Assembly: GCF_000003815.2 (NCBI RefSeq)
Contig: NC_049985.1
Span: 18,260,005 to 18,299,438 of the forward strand
Reading direction: 5' to 3'
DNA from: Branchiostoma floridae
Lineage: Eukaryota > Chordata > Leptocardii > Amphioxiformes > Branchiostomatidae
DNA: 39,434 nt
Positions 22,000 to 30,547 of this stretch are shown here, piece after piece; the stretch's first letter is position 1, and each line of letters starts with the position of its first letter. Under the pieces are notes generated by a model. The model made no database searches. It was given only the letters and a program-made list of their open reading frames with translations, and was not told the DNA's origin. The position numbers and the translations under genes were made by a program.

Positions 22000-22577
22000 C
22001 GAGGGGCATTCAATAAGTAATGTCCCTGACCCACTTCCAGTTGTCTGATCTAAATGAAATTTTGCATGTGTAATGAGTCATATCTCTATGGGTTATGTTG
22101 CAAAAAACAGCTCTGAACTAATTGTGGTTACTGATTTACTGGTGTTTGAAATGAGTCAGGTGTGAAATGGACCAGGTGTGAAATGGAGCAAGTTGAGTGT
22201 CGCGCAGTGATCCGGTTTTTGTATTTGAAAGGACGCACACCAAAGGGGACTTTTGATGAAATGAAAAAAACTTATGGTGATGATGCCCCATCATATGACC
22301 TTGTAAAACGCTGGAATCCTGAATTCAAACAAGGTCGGAAGTCTGTGGAAACAGCTCCCAGACCTGGTCGTCCCTCTTCTGCCATTGATGAGGCATCTGT
22401 CGGAGGACCAACCTGGGATGTCCTACAAGAACGGTGTCCAGAGCTACATCAAATGATGGGAGAAATGCAAAACTCTGGGTGGTTCCTATGAAGAGAAAGA
22501 CTAATAACTGTGCCAAGTTTCATTAATCTCCTGCTATGGGAAATGGGTCAGGGACATTACTTATTGAATGCCCCTCG
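22000..22577 (+). mobile_element. mariner-derived MITE, copy 2 (578 bp, TA flanked) inside LINE C
   Basis: Perfect terminal inverted repeats of at least 34 bp begin 'cgaggggcattcaataagta', with TA at 21998-21999 and 22578-22579. It has the same length as copy 1 at 2330-2907. It is the innermost insertion of the nest and therefore the youngest of it. Confidence 0.92.
22162..22491 (+). CDS. Truncated mariner transposase, DNA-binding part only
   Basis: A 109-residue frame. From about residue 8 'MEQVECRAVIRFLYLKGRTP' and 'FDEMKKTYGDDAPSYDLVKRW', then 'FKQGRKSVETAPRPGRPSS', form the N-terminal helix-turn-helix (HTH_48-like) and the hinge of a mariner transposase, which recognise the inverted repeats. 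The catalytic DD34D domain is deleted, and the last 35 residues ('GGPTWDVLQERC...') match no catalytic motif. If expressed, it could only bind DNA. Internal Met at residue 8 may be the ancestral start. The frame is open in this copy and broken in copy 1. Confidence 0.72.
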   Translation: MKWTRCEMEQVECRAVIRFLYLKGRTPKGTFDEMKKTYGDDAPSYDLVKRWNPEFKQGRKSVETAPRPGRPSSAIDEASVGGPTWDVLQERCPELHQMMGEMQNSGWFL

Positions 22578-23261
22578 TATACCACAAAATGTACAAATGG
22601 CATGGCTGTACCTCTTTGATACCCCTATTCCATGGAACACAGTATATACTTCTGTAATTTTTTGTACTATTGACCCTGTAACTAGATTCTTCCAATACAA
22701 AATCCTTCATAAATTCTTACCTACCAATAGATTATTATATATTTGGAAATGTGTTAACAGCCCATTGTGCTCACTTTGTCATATGGAGGAGGAGACATAT
22801 TTACATCTCTTCTGGGACTGCCCCCAAGTAATTAAATTTTGGGAAAAAGTTAAAACCTGGTTTTCTGAAAAAATAGGCCAAACATTAATTATAAATCCCT
22901 TTAATATCATTTTTGGTAACCTCAATCAAGGAGCCTCTATAATTGGAAATTTGGTTATTTTACTGGCTAAAATGTACATTTATAAATGCAGAGAAACTAA
23001 AAGAGTTAACTTTAAATTATTCATAAATTACATAAATTTCTTTGAAAAGGTTGAAGCCCAAATTGCCAACAGGAGAGGGAAGATGGCAAAACACCATGGG
23101 AAGTGGGGAACTTTAGTTAAAAATACAACATCAGTTTCTCTTTGATTTATGTTTTACATAACAAGTTACTTCTCTTTTGTATATATGATTTGGATGGTTC
23201 ACCATTTTGTTGATGTGTTGTAATGTTATTTGTGAATAAAAAAAAAAATTTTAAAAAAATA

Positions 23262-23340
23262 AAACACTCACTTAATGTCCCGAAAATGCATCTAACCTTG
23301 CTGTACGTGCTGAATTAGGGAGGTATCCTATCGAATTTTC
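23262..23340 (+). mobile_element. LINE B part 4: remnant after LINE C
   Basis: It begins with the second copy of the LINE C target site, then 'VPKNASNLAVRAELGRYPIEF', the block that follows 'FCK..L' in I-like LINEs. Recognisable similarity ends soon after; its Cys-rich C-terminus and 3' UTR were not found here. Confidence 0.72.
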
Positions 23341-23905
23341 CCCGACATAACTTACATTTAAAACGCGAATCTGTCAGTGTTTTCTGGTACAGACACTTGC
23401 CTCTAGTCTGACGACATTTTTCCTAATACAAGTAGTTTGATTTACCTACTAGTAGTAGAAGTAGATTATTTGTTCCTTCGTTTATAGGTACGTACCTTGT
23501 GTAAACTTGATATTTCTCCTTTACCCTCTGTTGCTATAGCTGTCCCGTGCGGCCCTTGGTGATAAGTCGTAGGCAGTACCAACCCTAACAACAACACGTG
23601 GAGCCAGACTTGAAATCTTCAAGGCACCAAACATCATGAAATTTACAAGAGCCTTCGTGGATCACTTTTCTATTAGGGACGTCTTCAGTTGTGCCGAATA
23701 TCAATAACTTTCGTATCAATCTCACTGACAGAAACTTCTAAGCAACCCATGAAAAACTGAATCAGCCGTTTCTTGGGAAAAACATCAAAGCATCAGTACT
23801 GAACAGAACTGCTTCGTTAGAGGAATCAAGGAGACCGTCTACACGTAGGACACACCAGCCTTCAGCAACAGAGTCGGCGGGCGCTACGGACTTCCCTCCT
23901 ATTGC
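23341..23905. other. Upstream region of GPCR 1, no gene seen
   Basis: No coding support. It probably holds distal promoter or 5' UTR sequence. No TATA box is obvious. Confidence 0.4.
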
Positions 23906-23997
23906 TGACGTCCCGTGTCCGTGATTGTGACGTCACGAGTACGTAACAGCGACGTCACGACTCCGTAATTCTGACGTCACTATCAGGAGTCCGTAAG
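23906..23997 (+). promoter_or_regulatory. Four 22-bp tandem units with CRE cores, upstream of GPCR 1
   Basis: Units start at 23906, 23928, 23950 and 23972, each opening with T/CGACGTCa/c and followed by a 'cgTaa'-like half. Units 2 and 4 have perfect TGACGTCA, unit 3 has CGACGTCA and unit 1 TGACGTCC. The period equals about two helical turns, so sites would face the same side of the DNA. CREB/ATF bZIP dimers bind this palindrome (established knowledge). The cluster ends about 180 bases before the GPCR start codon, so it is a plausible cAMP-responsive promoter; function is inferred. Confidence 0.72.
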
Positions 23998-24176
23998 GCC
24001 ACGTGCCACTGTGATTTGACTGCAGTAAGACAATTGAAGATACCGGTGTACCTACAATAAGCACGAACTTTTGTGTACAAGTAACGATTTAGCTCTATAA
24101 CAACCCTTTACTTCAGATAAAATTTACTCAACAGAAAACTGTTACTAACGGTTCGGTTCAATTTACCGTCTTCAAG

Positions 24177-25865
24177 ATGGAAAACATTACGGACATTCCT
24201 GCCATTGCTACTGATCAGGATACCTTCGAACTCAAAGGAGTAGAATACCCGACGGACATGATATATGTAGATGTCGTCAACTCAACCGTTAACTCCGTGT
24301 TAGAAGACTTTACAGAAATGGGATCCACTGATATTGCAGCTTATGTCACAGACAGCGTTACAGCTATGGATGACTTTGTTAGCATTAACTCTACGGACTA
24401 CTTTGACTTTGTTGACATTGAAAACAGCACGTTAGTCATTCCTTTACATGCCGAGGACAGTTGTCAACCTTTGGGGGTGGGGCAAACGGCTTTCATGGGT
24501 ATGGTGGTTGTATGTGCTTTGATCAGTAACATATTGGTAATCATTGGAACTGTCGGGAGACAAAATACTTGGCCGAGAAACATGCGCTTCTTGGCATGTT
24601 CTATGGCTGTGGCTGACTTTCTCGCAGCCTTATTTTTAACGCCATCTGTGTATGCTTCAATGCTCGGTTACTGGCCATACAGCAGTGCACTGTGCACGGC
24701 ACAGGCCAAAGTACTAGACATGGGTCGGCTTGTTGTATTCATAACCCTTGCTCACATCAGCGTGGACACGTATGAGGCTTTAGTTCGACCACATGGCGTG
24801 GTGCAGAGTCGGCGTTTCTGTGGTGGCGCCATATTCATGACATGGGCAGCCTCCGTGATCTGGTTACTTGTCCCCTGGGGCACAGACGTACGGTACACAG
24901 GACACCTTGCATTGTGCTTAACCGTAGGTAAGGCGAACACGATTGGTCAGGCGGCAGTTGCACTTGTGTCCATTGCGGTGACGTGGATATACATGGTTAT
25001 GTCTTGTCGGACAACCGCAGACGTCCAGCCCGTAATCGCCCAACCTGCCGCCAATCAGGCCCCACCTCGCTACTCGAGGTCGGCGTTCCGCGCTCTGTTG
25101 GTTCTAACCGCGATACAGCACCTTCTGTGGGCCTCTCAGGTGATCTTGGCCATCAATTATGCGCTGAAGTTACAGAAGGTCTCCCCGACAGCGAAATTCT
25201 GGATAGTGTGGCTTGTGCAATGCAACACATTCGTGGACTTCGTTATCTACAGTGCAATGCAAAAGTCGTTCAGAAAGGCGCTGAAGAGCTTGTGCCGGGG
25301 CGTACTCAACTTCCTGTGGAGGCATTTGGCAGGACGTGATCTCTTCGGGACGCCAGTTGTGCAGTTTCAGGGGCAAGACACCATTTCGCTGAACGCAACG
25401 TTCGGTCAGTCCAATGACATGTCTGGTGAAGGCTCCCAGCTGCGCCAACCTGAGGGTCATCCTGCTCTAACGGCACCTGGATCCGCTACAGGTGCAACTG
25501 TAGCTGGGACGCGTGCAACTGCCTCAAGTGCAACTGTAGCCGCGACGCACTTTGCTAGGGTTGCACCTGTATTCCCCTCAAGAACAATTGTAGCTGAGAG
25601 ACCAGTACCCACTTCGAGAACAACTGTAGCCGAGAGACCCGAAACCGCCTCAAAGGAAAGTGTGGCCGAGAGACCCGTACCCACTTCAAGAACAACTGTA
25701 GCTGAGAGACCCGAAACCGCCTCAATGAGACCTGAACCCGGTTCAGTGGCAACTTTAGCTGGAATACGTCACATTATGGTTGAACCTGCACCCGCGCATA
25801 GGACAATAGGACTCGCTCCAGGGGCAACTGTAGCTGAGACACACTGCACTAGCCTAGAGATATAA
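24177..25865 (+). CDS. Class A GPCR 1, intronless, 562 residues, divergent signature motifs
   Basis: A seven-helix plasma-membrane receptor; ligand unknown. The acidic N-terminus (1-100) has several N-glycosylation sequons (NIT, NST). TM1 is about 104-126 with Asn118; TM2 137-156 with Asp147 ('AVADFLAAL'). Cys173 before TM3 and Cys247 in loop 2 can form the usual disulfide. TM3 ends 'VDTYE' (197-200) where DRY is expected, so the key Arg is replaced by Thr. TM6 (304-326) lacks CWxP. TM7 has 'DFVIY' (354-358) in place of NPxxY, followed by a helix-8 'KSFRKALK'. The last 120 residues are a Ser/Thr/Pro tail with degenerate 'TTVAERP' repeats. Start context aagATGg is good. Loss of the DRY Arg suggests altered G-protein coupling. 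It is probably related to GPCR 2 at 32299. Confidence 0.88.
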   Translation: MENITDIPAIATDQDTFELKGVEYPTDMIYVDVVNSTVNSVLEDFTEMGSTDIAAYVTDSVTAMDDFVSINSTDYFDFVDIENSTLVIPLHAEDSCQPLGVGQTAFMGMVVVCALISNILVIIGTVGRQNTWPRNMRFLACSMAVADFLAALFLTPSVYASMLGYWPYSSALCTAQAKVLDMGRLVVFITLAHISVDTYEALVRPHGVVQSRRFCGGAIFMTWAASVIWLLVPWGTDVRYTGHLALCLTVGKANTIGQAAVALVSIAVTWIYMVMSCRTTADVQPVIAQPAANQAPPRYSRSAFRALLVLTAIQHLLWASQVILAINYALKLQKVSPTAKFWIVWLVQCNTFVDFVIYSAMQKSFRKALKSLCRGVLNFLWRHLAGRDLFGTPVVQFQGQDTISLNATFGQSNDMSGEGSQLRQPEGHPALTAPGSATGATVAGTRATASSATVAATHFARVAPVFPSRTIVAERPVPTSRTTVAERPETASKESVAERPVPTSRTTVAERPETASMRPEPGSVATLAGIRHIMVEPAPAHRTIGLAPGATVAETHCTSLEI

Positions 25866-25915
25866 CTGCACTCGATCCAAGGGTAACTGTAGCTGAGACA
25901 CACTGCACTAGATCA
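25480..25915 (+). repeat. Degenerate 30-33-bp repeats coding the GPCR 1 tail and running past its stop
   Basis: The word 'caactgtagctgagac' recurs about ten times with small changes (aactgtagccgagag and similar). Two full copies of 'aactgtagctgagacacact' flank the stop codon (near 25828 and 25882), so the array continues into the present 3' UTR in a different frame. Confidence 0.72.
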
Positions 25916-26275
25916 AGAAGTATACCTCCTCTCGATTCAAATGCAGCTGTTGGCCTTACCTTTAGACACGACATCCCAGGAGGGGACAGGTGTGATTCAC
26001 GCTTCTCGACGCCCAGAGATCTCACAGAAACGGAGGAACATCCGATTGACGTCGATGAAATACCTCTGTACCTTACTCCCTCGCATGAGGCAGTATTTAG
26101 AGATGGAGATGAAGATTGAATTGAGTTAGAAGAAACACCTACCCGCATGCCAAATATCAGACACACAGACACACCAAAAACAATATAACCATTTTGACGG
26201 GGAAGATAACTGTAGGGCACAATGTGATGGCACGGGGTCAGGGTCCTTTCGGATGGAGACGTAGAGCCGACAGCC
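25916..26275. other. GPCR 1 downstream region, nothing recognised
   Basis: Probably 3' UTR of GPCR 1. No canonical AATAAA is seen close to the stop. Open frames on both strands lack family motifs. Confidence 0.4.
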
Positions 26276-26387
26276 CCGTGTATGGGGAGCGTTAGGCGCC
26301 AGCCACAGATGCCCACACATCCGTGTATGGGGAGCGTTAGGCGACAGCCAAAGATGCCCACACATCCGTGTATGGGGAGCGTTAGGC
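26276..26387 (+). repeat. 45-bp tandem repeat, 2.5 units
   Basis: Units begin 'ccgtgtatggggagcgttag' at 26276, 26321 and 26366; the third is cut after 22 bases. A 15-codon period makes a repeating minus-strand frame ('LTLPIHGCVGI...'), which I treat as a by-product of the repeat. Confidence 0.85.
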
Positions 26388-26661
26388 AAAAGTAACAAGA
26401 ACAACGTTTGATGCTGTGAGTATATGCATCTCTGCATAGAAGGAAAAGTATAATAACGGATAACAAATTTCCTTGTACACTAACGTTCGGGAGAGTTTAT
26501 ACCTAGCAGTGACAGTCTATCACCTCTCTCAGAGCAATGCCACAACAAGAGAAGAATTTGGCCAAATGGGGGACAAATCTGTACAGGTTTGGATGCCCGA
26601 GGGTATAGACAGGGAATACATGGCATGTATACGCGTATTTGGAGTTTTTGGCTCGACTTAC

Positions 26662-29600
26662 GTTCGTGAAGTGGATCTTTCCCGTGCTCTACATCCTTCA
26701 CCAACTTGTTAAAGGCCTTCTTCTGGTTCTTGTTGAAATCCAGCTCTTTGTTGATCTTCTTTTCCTCTGTCGGGATGAAAAATAAATCGTGTTTGGAACA
26801 TCTGAAGCATGATGTAACGCTAGTTCACCTTTATCCGTTGGGTAGCCTATATCCATTGATTTTTAAAAACAGGGTATTTGGGCACATCAAGTCGACAGTT
26901 GGTAGTTTTAAACGCAATATCCTGAAAATATTGCAATTTAAAACTGTGTCAAAAAGAAACGGATATAGGTTACCCAACGAATAAAGGTGAACTAGCGTTA
27001 CTTGTTGTAGCGAAACAAGCTTGTGGTGCACATACTTGTGGATCGCCGTCTCTTGGAAACGGTGAATTTTCATGACCATCTTCTTGTATTCCAAAACATC
27101 GCTTAGGTCGTTGCCCAGAACACATTGAATATAATATCCTGAGATGAAGGGAGGATACTAGTAAATTATTCCTTATTTTCTTCGACAAAATCATGTAGAT
27201 AAAGAAACAATGTCAGGAAAAGCTATTTCACCTTGAAGTTCTTCCATCATTATCTTCTCTGCCTCCTCGAAGACTGCTTCGGCTTTCTCAGACCCAAGGA
27301 TGCTTCTGAACTGATCTTTTACTAAAGAGAAGAAGAAGACCTTCTTTATACTGATTTGTAAAAAAAAAACATTACAGGCATCAAGGTTCTTATTTACATG
27401 CCGCATTGGGGAATACCTTTAAATCGTACATGTAGTTATCTTGACAATATGCTCGATTTATATTCCCACAACGTTTTGAATATTATCATTTGTTCTTCAA
27501 TTCACATATCTGTCATTGCTTTATTGTGTAAATCTGTTTGTTTGGATAACAACGTTTTTTTTTAATTCACAACAATGGCAAATTTGTTGCTTAAAAGTAA
27601 CTGCCAACGTTTCGGTGACCGTATGTCAACAAAAATTCGTTTCTCGTGATGTGGTCTGTCACTGTAGATGTGTTTGTCACAGTTTGAGGAAGGTAGTAGA
27701 CGTTACTCTCCGAGCAGAGGTTAGGCTGCGGCTGTTTTTTTTACATTTTAAGGCGTTTTTATCGGGCTTTCTGTTGTGTCCCGTTTTGTTGACATTAGGT
27801 CGATAGACATCAACAAAACGGTAACAAAATGCCGAAAAAAACTTTTTTAAAAGCCGGAGCCGAACGTTTGTTTGAAGAGTAACAGACTGTCACAGAAACG
27901 CATTTTGTGACTCGATCATTGTCTTTATTGTGAATTATTGTTTATTGATATGAAGAACCCCATTATCCAGTAATTCCCCACCCTTGCTTGATTGTTTGTT
28001 TGTTTGTTTGTTTGTTAGAGGAGAGAAAACCATGCCTACTCTGTAGTTCTGCGGCTGGGTCGAGCATACTAGTAAACATCCCGACACTTTGTTTATTTGT
28101 TTGTTTGTTTGCTTGTTTATTTGTTTGTTTATTTGTTAGAAGAGAGAAAACTACACCTACACTGTAATTCTGCGGCTGGGTCGAGCATCAGGAGCCTCTT
28201 GAACGCCATGGCAATCTCGTCCTTGACTGTGTCCGCGGCCAACAAGAATAAGATGAACGTAAAGTTAGTCTCAAATGCTTTTGATCAGACTTAACGCTAG
28301 TTCACCTTTATTCGCGGGGTAACCGTTGTTCGTTGTATTCAAAACTAGGGTATTTAGGGATATTAAGTCAAAGGATGGTGGTTTCAAATTGCAATACCTG
28401 ACAAAATGCATATTGGAACCACTGTCTATCGACATGATATCCCTAAATTCCCTGTTTATAGGTAGAACGGATAAAGGTTATCTCATGGATAATGGTGAAC
28501 TAGCGTTACATGTAGGCAGGAAAAGATGCAGACCGGATAAGTAACGTTAACATTTTCATTTACAAATTCATGTACCTCTACATGGTCTAAAGTAACAAAC
28601 CACTGCTCTACTTATCCTTACTCAAACACATTCATAATCAAGCAGCCCACCAATCCCGTCCTGTAGTTGCTACATTATGTAACCGTACACCACAGTTGTC
28701 TGACACGCCTCCCGTAACCATGGTGACAACCGTCTGGACCAGGTCATTGACCTTATCATGTTGTTCTAGACATACACCGATACAGTAGAAGTCGTTTAAT
28801 TGCACAGCCTATTTGCCAGCGTATGTCATACAATTCTGCAGCTGGTGCAATAATGCGAAGTTATCCAGCTGGATCGCACCGGTTTGGGATTTTGGCATTC
28901 TGTGCATTTAATCGAAATGTGCGTTAATCCGTTGTACAATTAACTGGCTTCTGTCTACCGATGTTTTAGCAATTGTGACGTTTGGCAGCCAAGACCAAGT
29001 CAGATTACAGACAGTGGACAGTCTTGGGGATATTGTGTGGCTACTTACATTCTTTTTCAGGATCTTTGTCACTTTCCTCGTCCTCTACGATAGTCTCCAT
29101 GCCCTTTTCCAGCTGTTTGTTCCACTTCAACCCCTTTGCCGCTTTCAGAACGCTCATCACTAAACAGCAAAAGTAGATAGATGAAGATGTGATGTAACAA
29201 GAACAATCATGTCGTAGTGAACAGGCCGTAAACTGTAATGTGATACTTGAATACCACGGAAAAATTTATATTTCTCATGCAATTAGATAAACCATACATT
29301 ATTGATTCCATCTGTCCTTATGTTTATAACTGAAGCGAGAAGAAATTGAACTTGCACATACTTGAATGTATTAGCATTATGTAGAGGTGATAAGATACCT
29401 TTTTCTTATATCAAAATTGTACCTTATCACTAGCGCTACGACCTTGTTTGAGCACAAATGTACAATAAAGGTCATTCATTCAGTCGTTTATCCGTCAGAC
29501 GAAAAGGACTGTGATAATAATGATGTCAATCCTGTCAAATCTCTAAGCACATCGCATGGTTAATAAACAATAAGAGCGCATACTTACCCACTTTGGTAAA

Positions 29601-30134
29601 ATAAAAAACACTACCAAATAACATACACAAAATTCTGTGCACAAAATCAACGCATACATGCAGGATCCAAACGAGAAAACGCTTGTCGGAAATCTGAGCG
29701 CTTCAAGATATTTTTTTGCAAAGTTAAATCAGATGTAGCACTTGTTATCTTCAGTTGTTGTCTGCAAGTGCTGACCAGCGATCGCGAAGTCGTCGTCACC
29801 CAAGCTGCCATCATCTCCAAGCAGATCCTACAAGATAGTACCAAACTGGCCAAGGATTGTAGTCAGCCAAAATGTGTCCATTTGCCTTGTAGAATCTGCC
29901 CCAGTCGGCTAGAACTGGTAGTGAAACACACTCCTAAGCCGGCTTCGCTCCTCTGCCAGATTTGATACTATCTTATGCTACCTGCTTGGAGATTGACCAA
30001 CCACACCGAGTCTGAATCGCCCAATACTTACGTTTGGATTCTGTCTCTGCGTCGAAAGTTGGCGCAGCCGCACACTCCAAGTGGGGCAACGCTGCTCCCA
30101 GCAACAACATGACGATCAGAGAGGCAGTTTTCAT
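26662..30134 (-). CDS. Unrecognised multi-exon gene for a secreted charged protein (six exons, 3' end incomplete)
   Basis: Exons on the minus strand: 30134-30032, 29159-29049, 28226-28161, 27321-27232, 27138-27002 and 26764-26662, together about 203 residues. The first four junctions are all phase 1 with good donors (GTAAGT, GTAAGT, GTAGGT, GTGAAA) and in-frame acceptors; joining them gives one open frame. Exon 5 ends in phase 0 (donor GTAACG) and joins exon 6 at an 'agag' acceptor. Exon 6 ends at GTAAGT, again phase 1, so at least one more exon is missing. Exon 1 encodes a signal peptide ('MKTASLIVMLLLGAALPHLE', cleavage near Cys21-Ala24). The mature part is Lys/Glu-rich and probably helical, with two Cys visible (Cys21 and one in exon 5). 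Exon 2 ('NKQLEKGMETIVED...DPEKE') and exon 6 ('NKNQKKAFNKLVKDV...DPLHE') look homologous, suggesting internal duplication. I do not recognise the family. Confidence 0.68.
26817..26998. mobile_element. MITE family 1, copy 1, at the exon 5 donor
   Basis: Long inverted ends ('acgctagttcacctttatcc' and its complement, about 40 bp) are flanked by TA (26815-26816, 26999-27000). It lies in intron 5 of the minus-strand gene, and its TA duplication supplies the T of that exon's GT donor. Tc1/mariner-type target; no ORF. Confidence 0.82.
27648..27925. repeat. Imperfect foldback element in intron 3
   Basis: The centre is a perfect 12-bp stem, 'ccgttttgttga' (27781-27792) and its complement (27810-27821). 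Outward, words such as 'gttaggctgcggct' / 'agccggagccgaac' and 'tttgtcacag' / 'ctgtcacagaaa' continue to pair imperfectly to about 135 bases on each side. Probably an old foldback MITE; ends are approximate. Confidence 0.5.
27990..28188 (-). repeat. Tandem duplication covering the end of exon 3 and its donor, with (TTTG)n tracts
   Basis: The segment ending 'ctgcggctgggtcgagcat' occurs at about 27990-28067 and again, offset by 121 bases, at about 28111-28188. Each copy includes a (TTTG/TTTA)n tract, 'agagagaaaac', a donor-like site and the last codons of exon 3 (same 'MLDPAAELQ' coding in both). Only the higher-coordinate copy is joined to the rest of exon 3. The other is a fragment in intron 3 with a weaker donor (GTAGGC). 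Confidence 0.78.
28294..28506. mobile_element. MITE family 1, copy 2
   Basis: It starts 'acgctagttcacctttattc', ends 'ggtgaactagcgt', and is flanked by TA (28292-28293 and 28507-28508). Internal words ('gggtatttagggatatt', and its complement near 28440) show a second inner inverted repeat shared with the other copies. It lies in intron 2 of the secreted-protein gene. Confidence 0.82.
29813..29993. mobile_element. MITE family 2, copy A
   Basis: Ends are 'atctccaagcagatcctac' and, imperfectly, its complement ('gctacctgcttggagat'). The interior 'atagtaccaaactggccaag' matches the complement of copy B (30548-30716). The TA duplication is decayed (TC/TG). It lies in intron 1 of the minus-strand gene. 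Confidence 0.75.
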
Positions 30135-30256
30135 ACTGAAACTCAGCCGGGATTTTGAAAGATATGCGGAAAGAAAACAAACCACAGCCTTCAGCTCAGA
30201 CAACGACTTTAATTAGAAGAAGTCACTGGGTCATTTCAAACAGGTTTTCCAACTGG

Positions 30257-30304
30257 TGACGTCACAAGCGACGTCATGGGAGATTGCGCAGCCAACCACG
30301 TGGT
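30257..30304 (-). promoter_or_regulatory. CRE pair and E-box upstream of the secreted-protein gene
   Basis: TGACGTCA at 30257-30264 and CGACGTCA at 30269-30276, then the palindrome ACCACGTGGT (30295-30304) with a CACGTG E-box. They lie 120-170 bases upstream of the start codon at 30134. CREB/ATF and bHLH-ZIP factors bind such sites. No clear TATA box; 'aattaaag' near 30207-30214 is a weak candidate. Confidence 0.5.
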
Positions 30305-30480
30305 CTCGGCTTGCGGTAGCGTAAACACAGTTAAAAATTATTCTGTACAAGCCAGCGAGTCAAAAACTGTGGTGCTTGGTAAATGTAATCGTCAGTTTTG
30401 AGACAGTAAGGCTTGGTTTACGATAGCTGTTCGGTCGGGATGAGAGTAGTTGGCCCACTCAGGACACTTGTGCATGCCAA

Positions 30481-30517
30481 CAAGGAGGTTAAAAACAAGT
30501 GTTTTTTAACCTCCTTG
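30481..30517. repeat. Perfect 15-bp hairpin with 7-base loop
   Basis: The arm 'caaggaggttaaaaa' (30481-30495) pairs exactly with 30503-30517. It sits just left of MITE copy B. It could be a small foldback or an inverted duplication scar; no gene context explains it. Confidence 0.75.
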
Positions 30518-30547
30518 ATGCCAAGTATGCCATAGTCCTCTTGCCTA

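Larger units (their letters stand above)
21340..23145 (+). pseudogene. LINE C C-terminal region, split by the mariner MITE
   Basis: The frame 'ENGGLKLVNLYAHALTLKAS' to 'LLRIKIIKDLYKHF' runs to 21999, is cut by the MITE, and resumes at 22578 with 'WLYLFDTPIPWNTVY', 'RFFQYKILHKFLPTN' and the finger 'CSLCHMEEETYLHLFWDC' (C-x2-C-x7-H-x4-C). It stops at 23145. The 580 extra bases (MITE plus TA) account exactly for the frame change, so no further mutation is needed. The partial LINE at the right edge (38455-39434) is the same subfamily. Confidence 0.82.
18841..23261 (+). mobile_element. LINE C: 5'-truncated L1/Tx1-like retrotransposon inserted in LINE B
   Basis: It is flanked by a perfect 16-bp target duplication, aaacactcacttaatg, at 18825-18840 and 23262-23277, and ends in an A-rich tail (23237-23261). 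The LINE B frame rejoins as 'FCKHSLN' plus 'VPKNASNLAVRAELG' when it is removed. It begins inside the endonuclease, so the 5' end is truncated. The coding region is broken by two frameshifts and by the mariner MITE at 22000-22577; excluding that MITE the insert is 3843 bp. Confidence 0.9.

Noticed and set aside
25849-26466. 205-codon minus-strand frame with a 15-residue repeat
   Set aside because: The repeat is the 45-bp tandem array read in frame; the rest overlaps the GPCR 1 end and has no motif.
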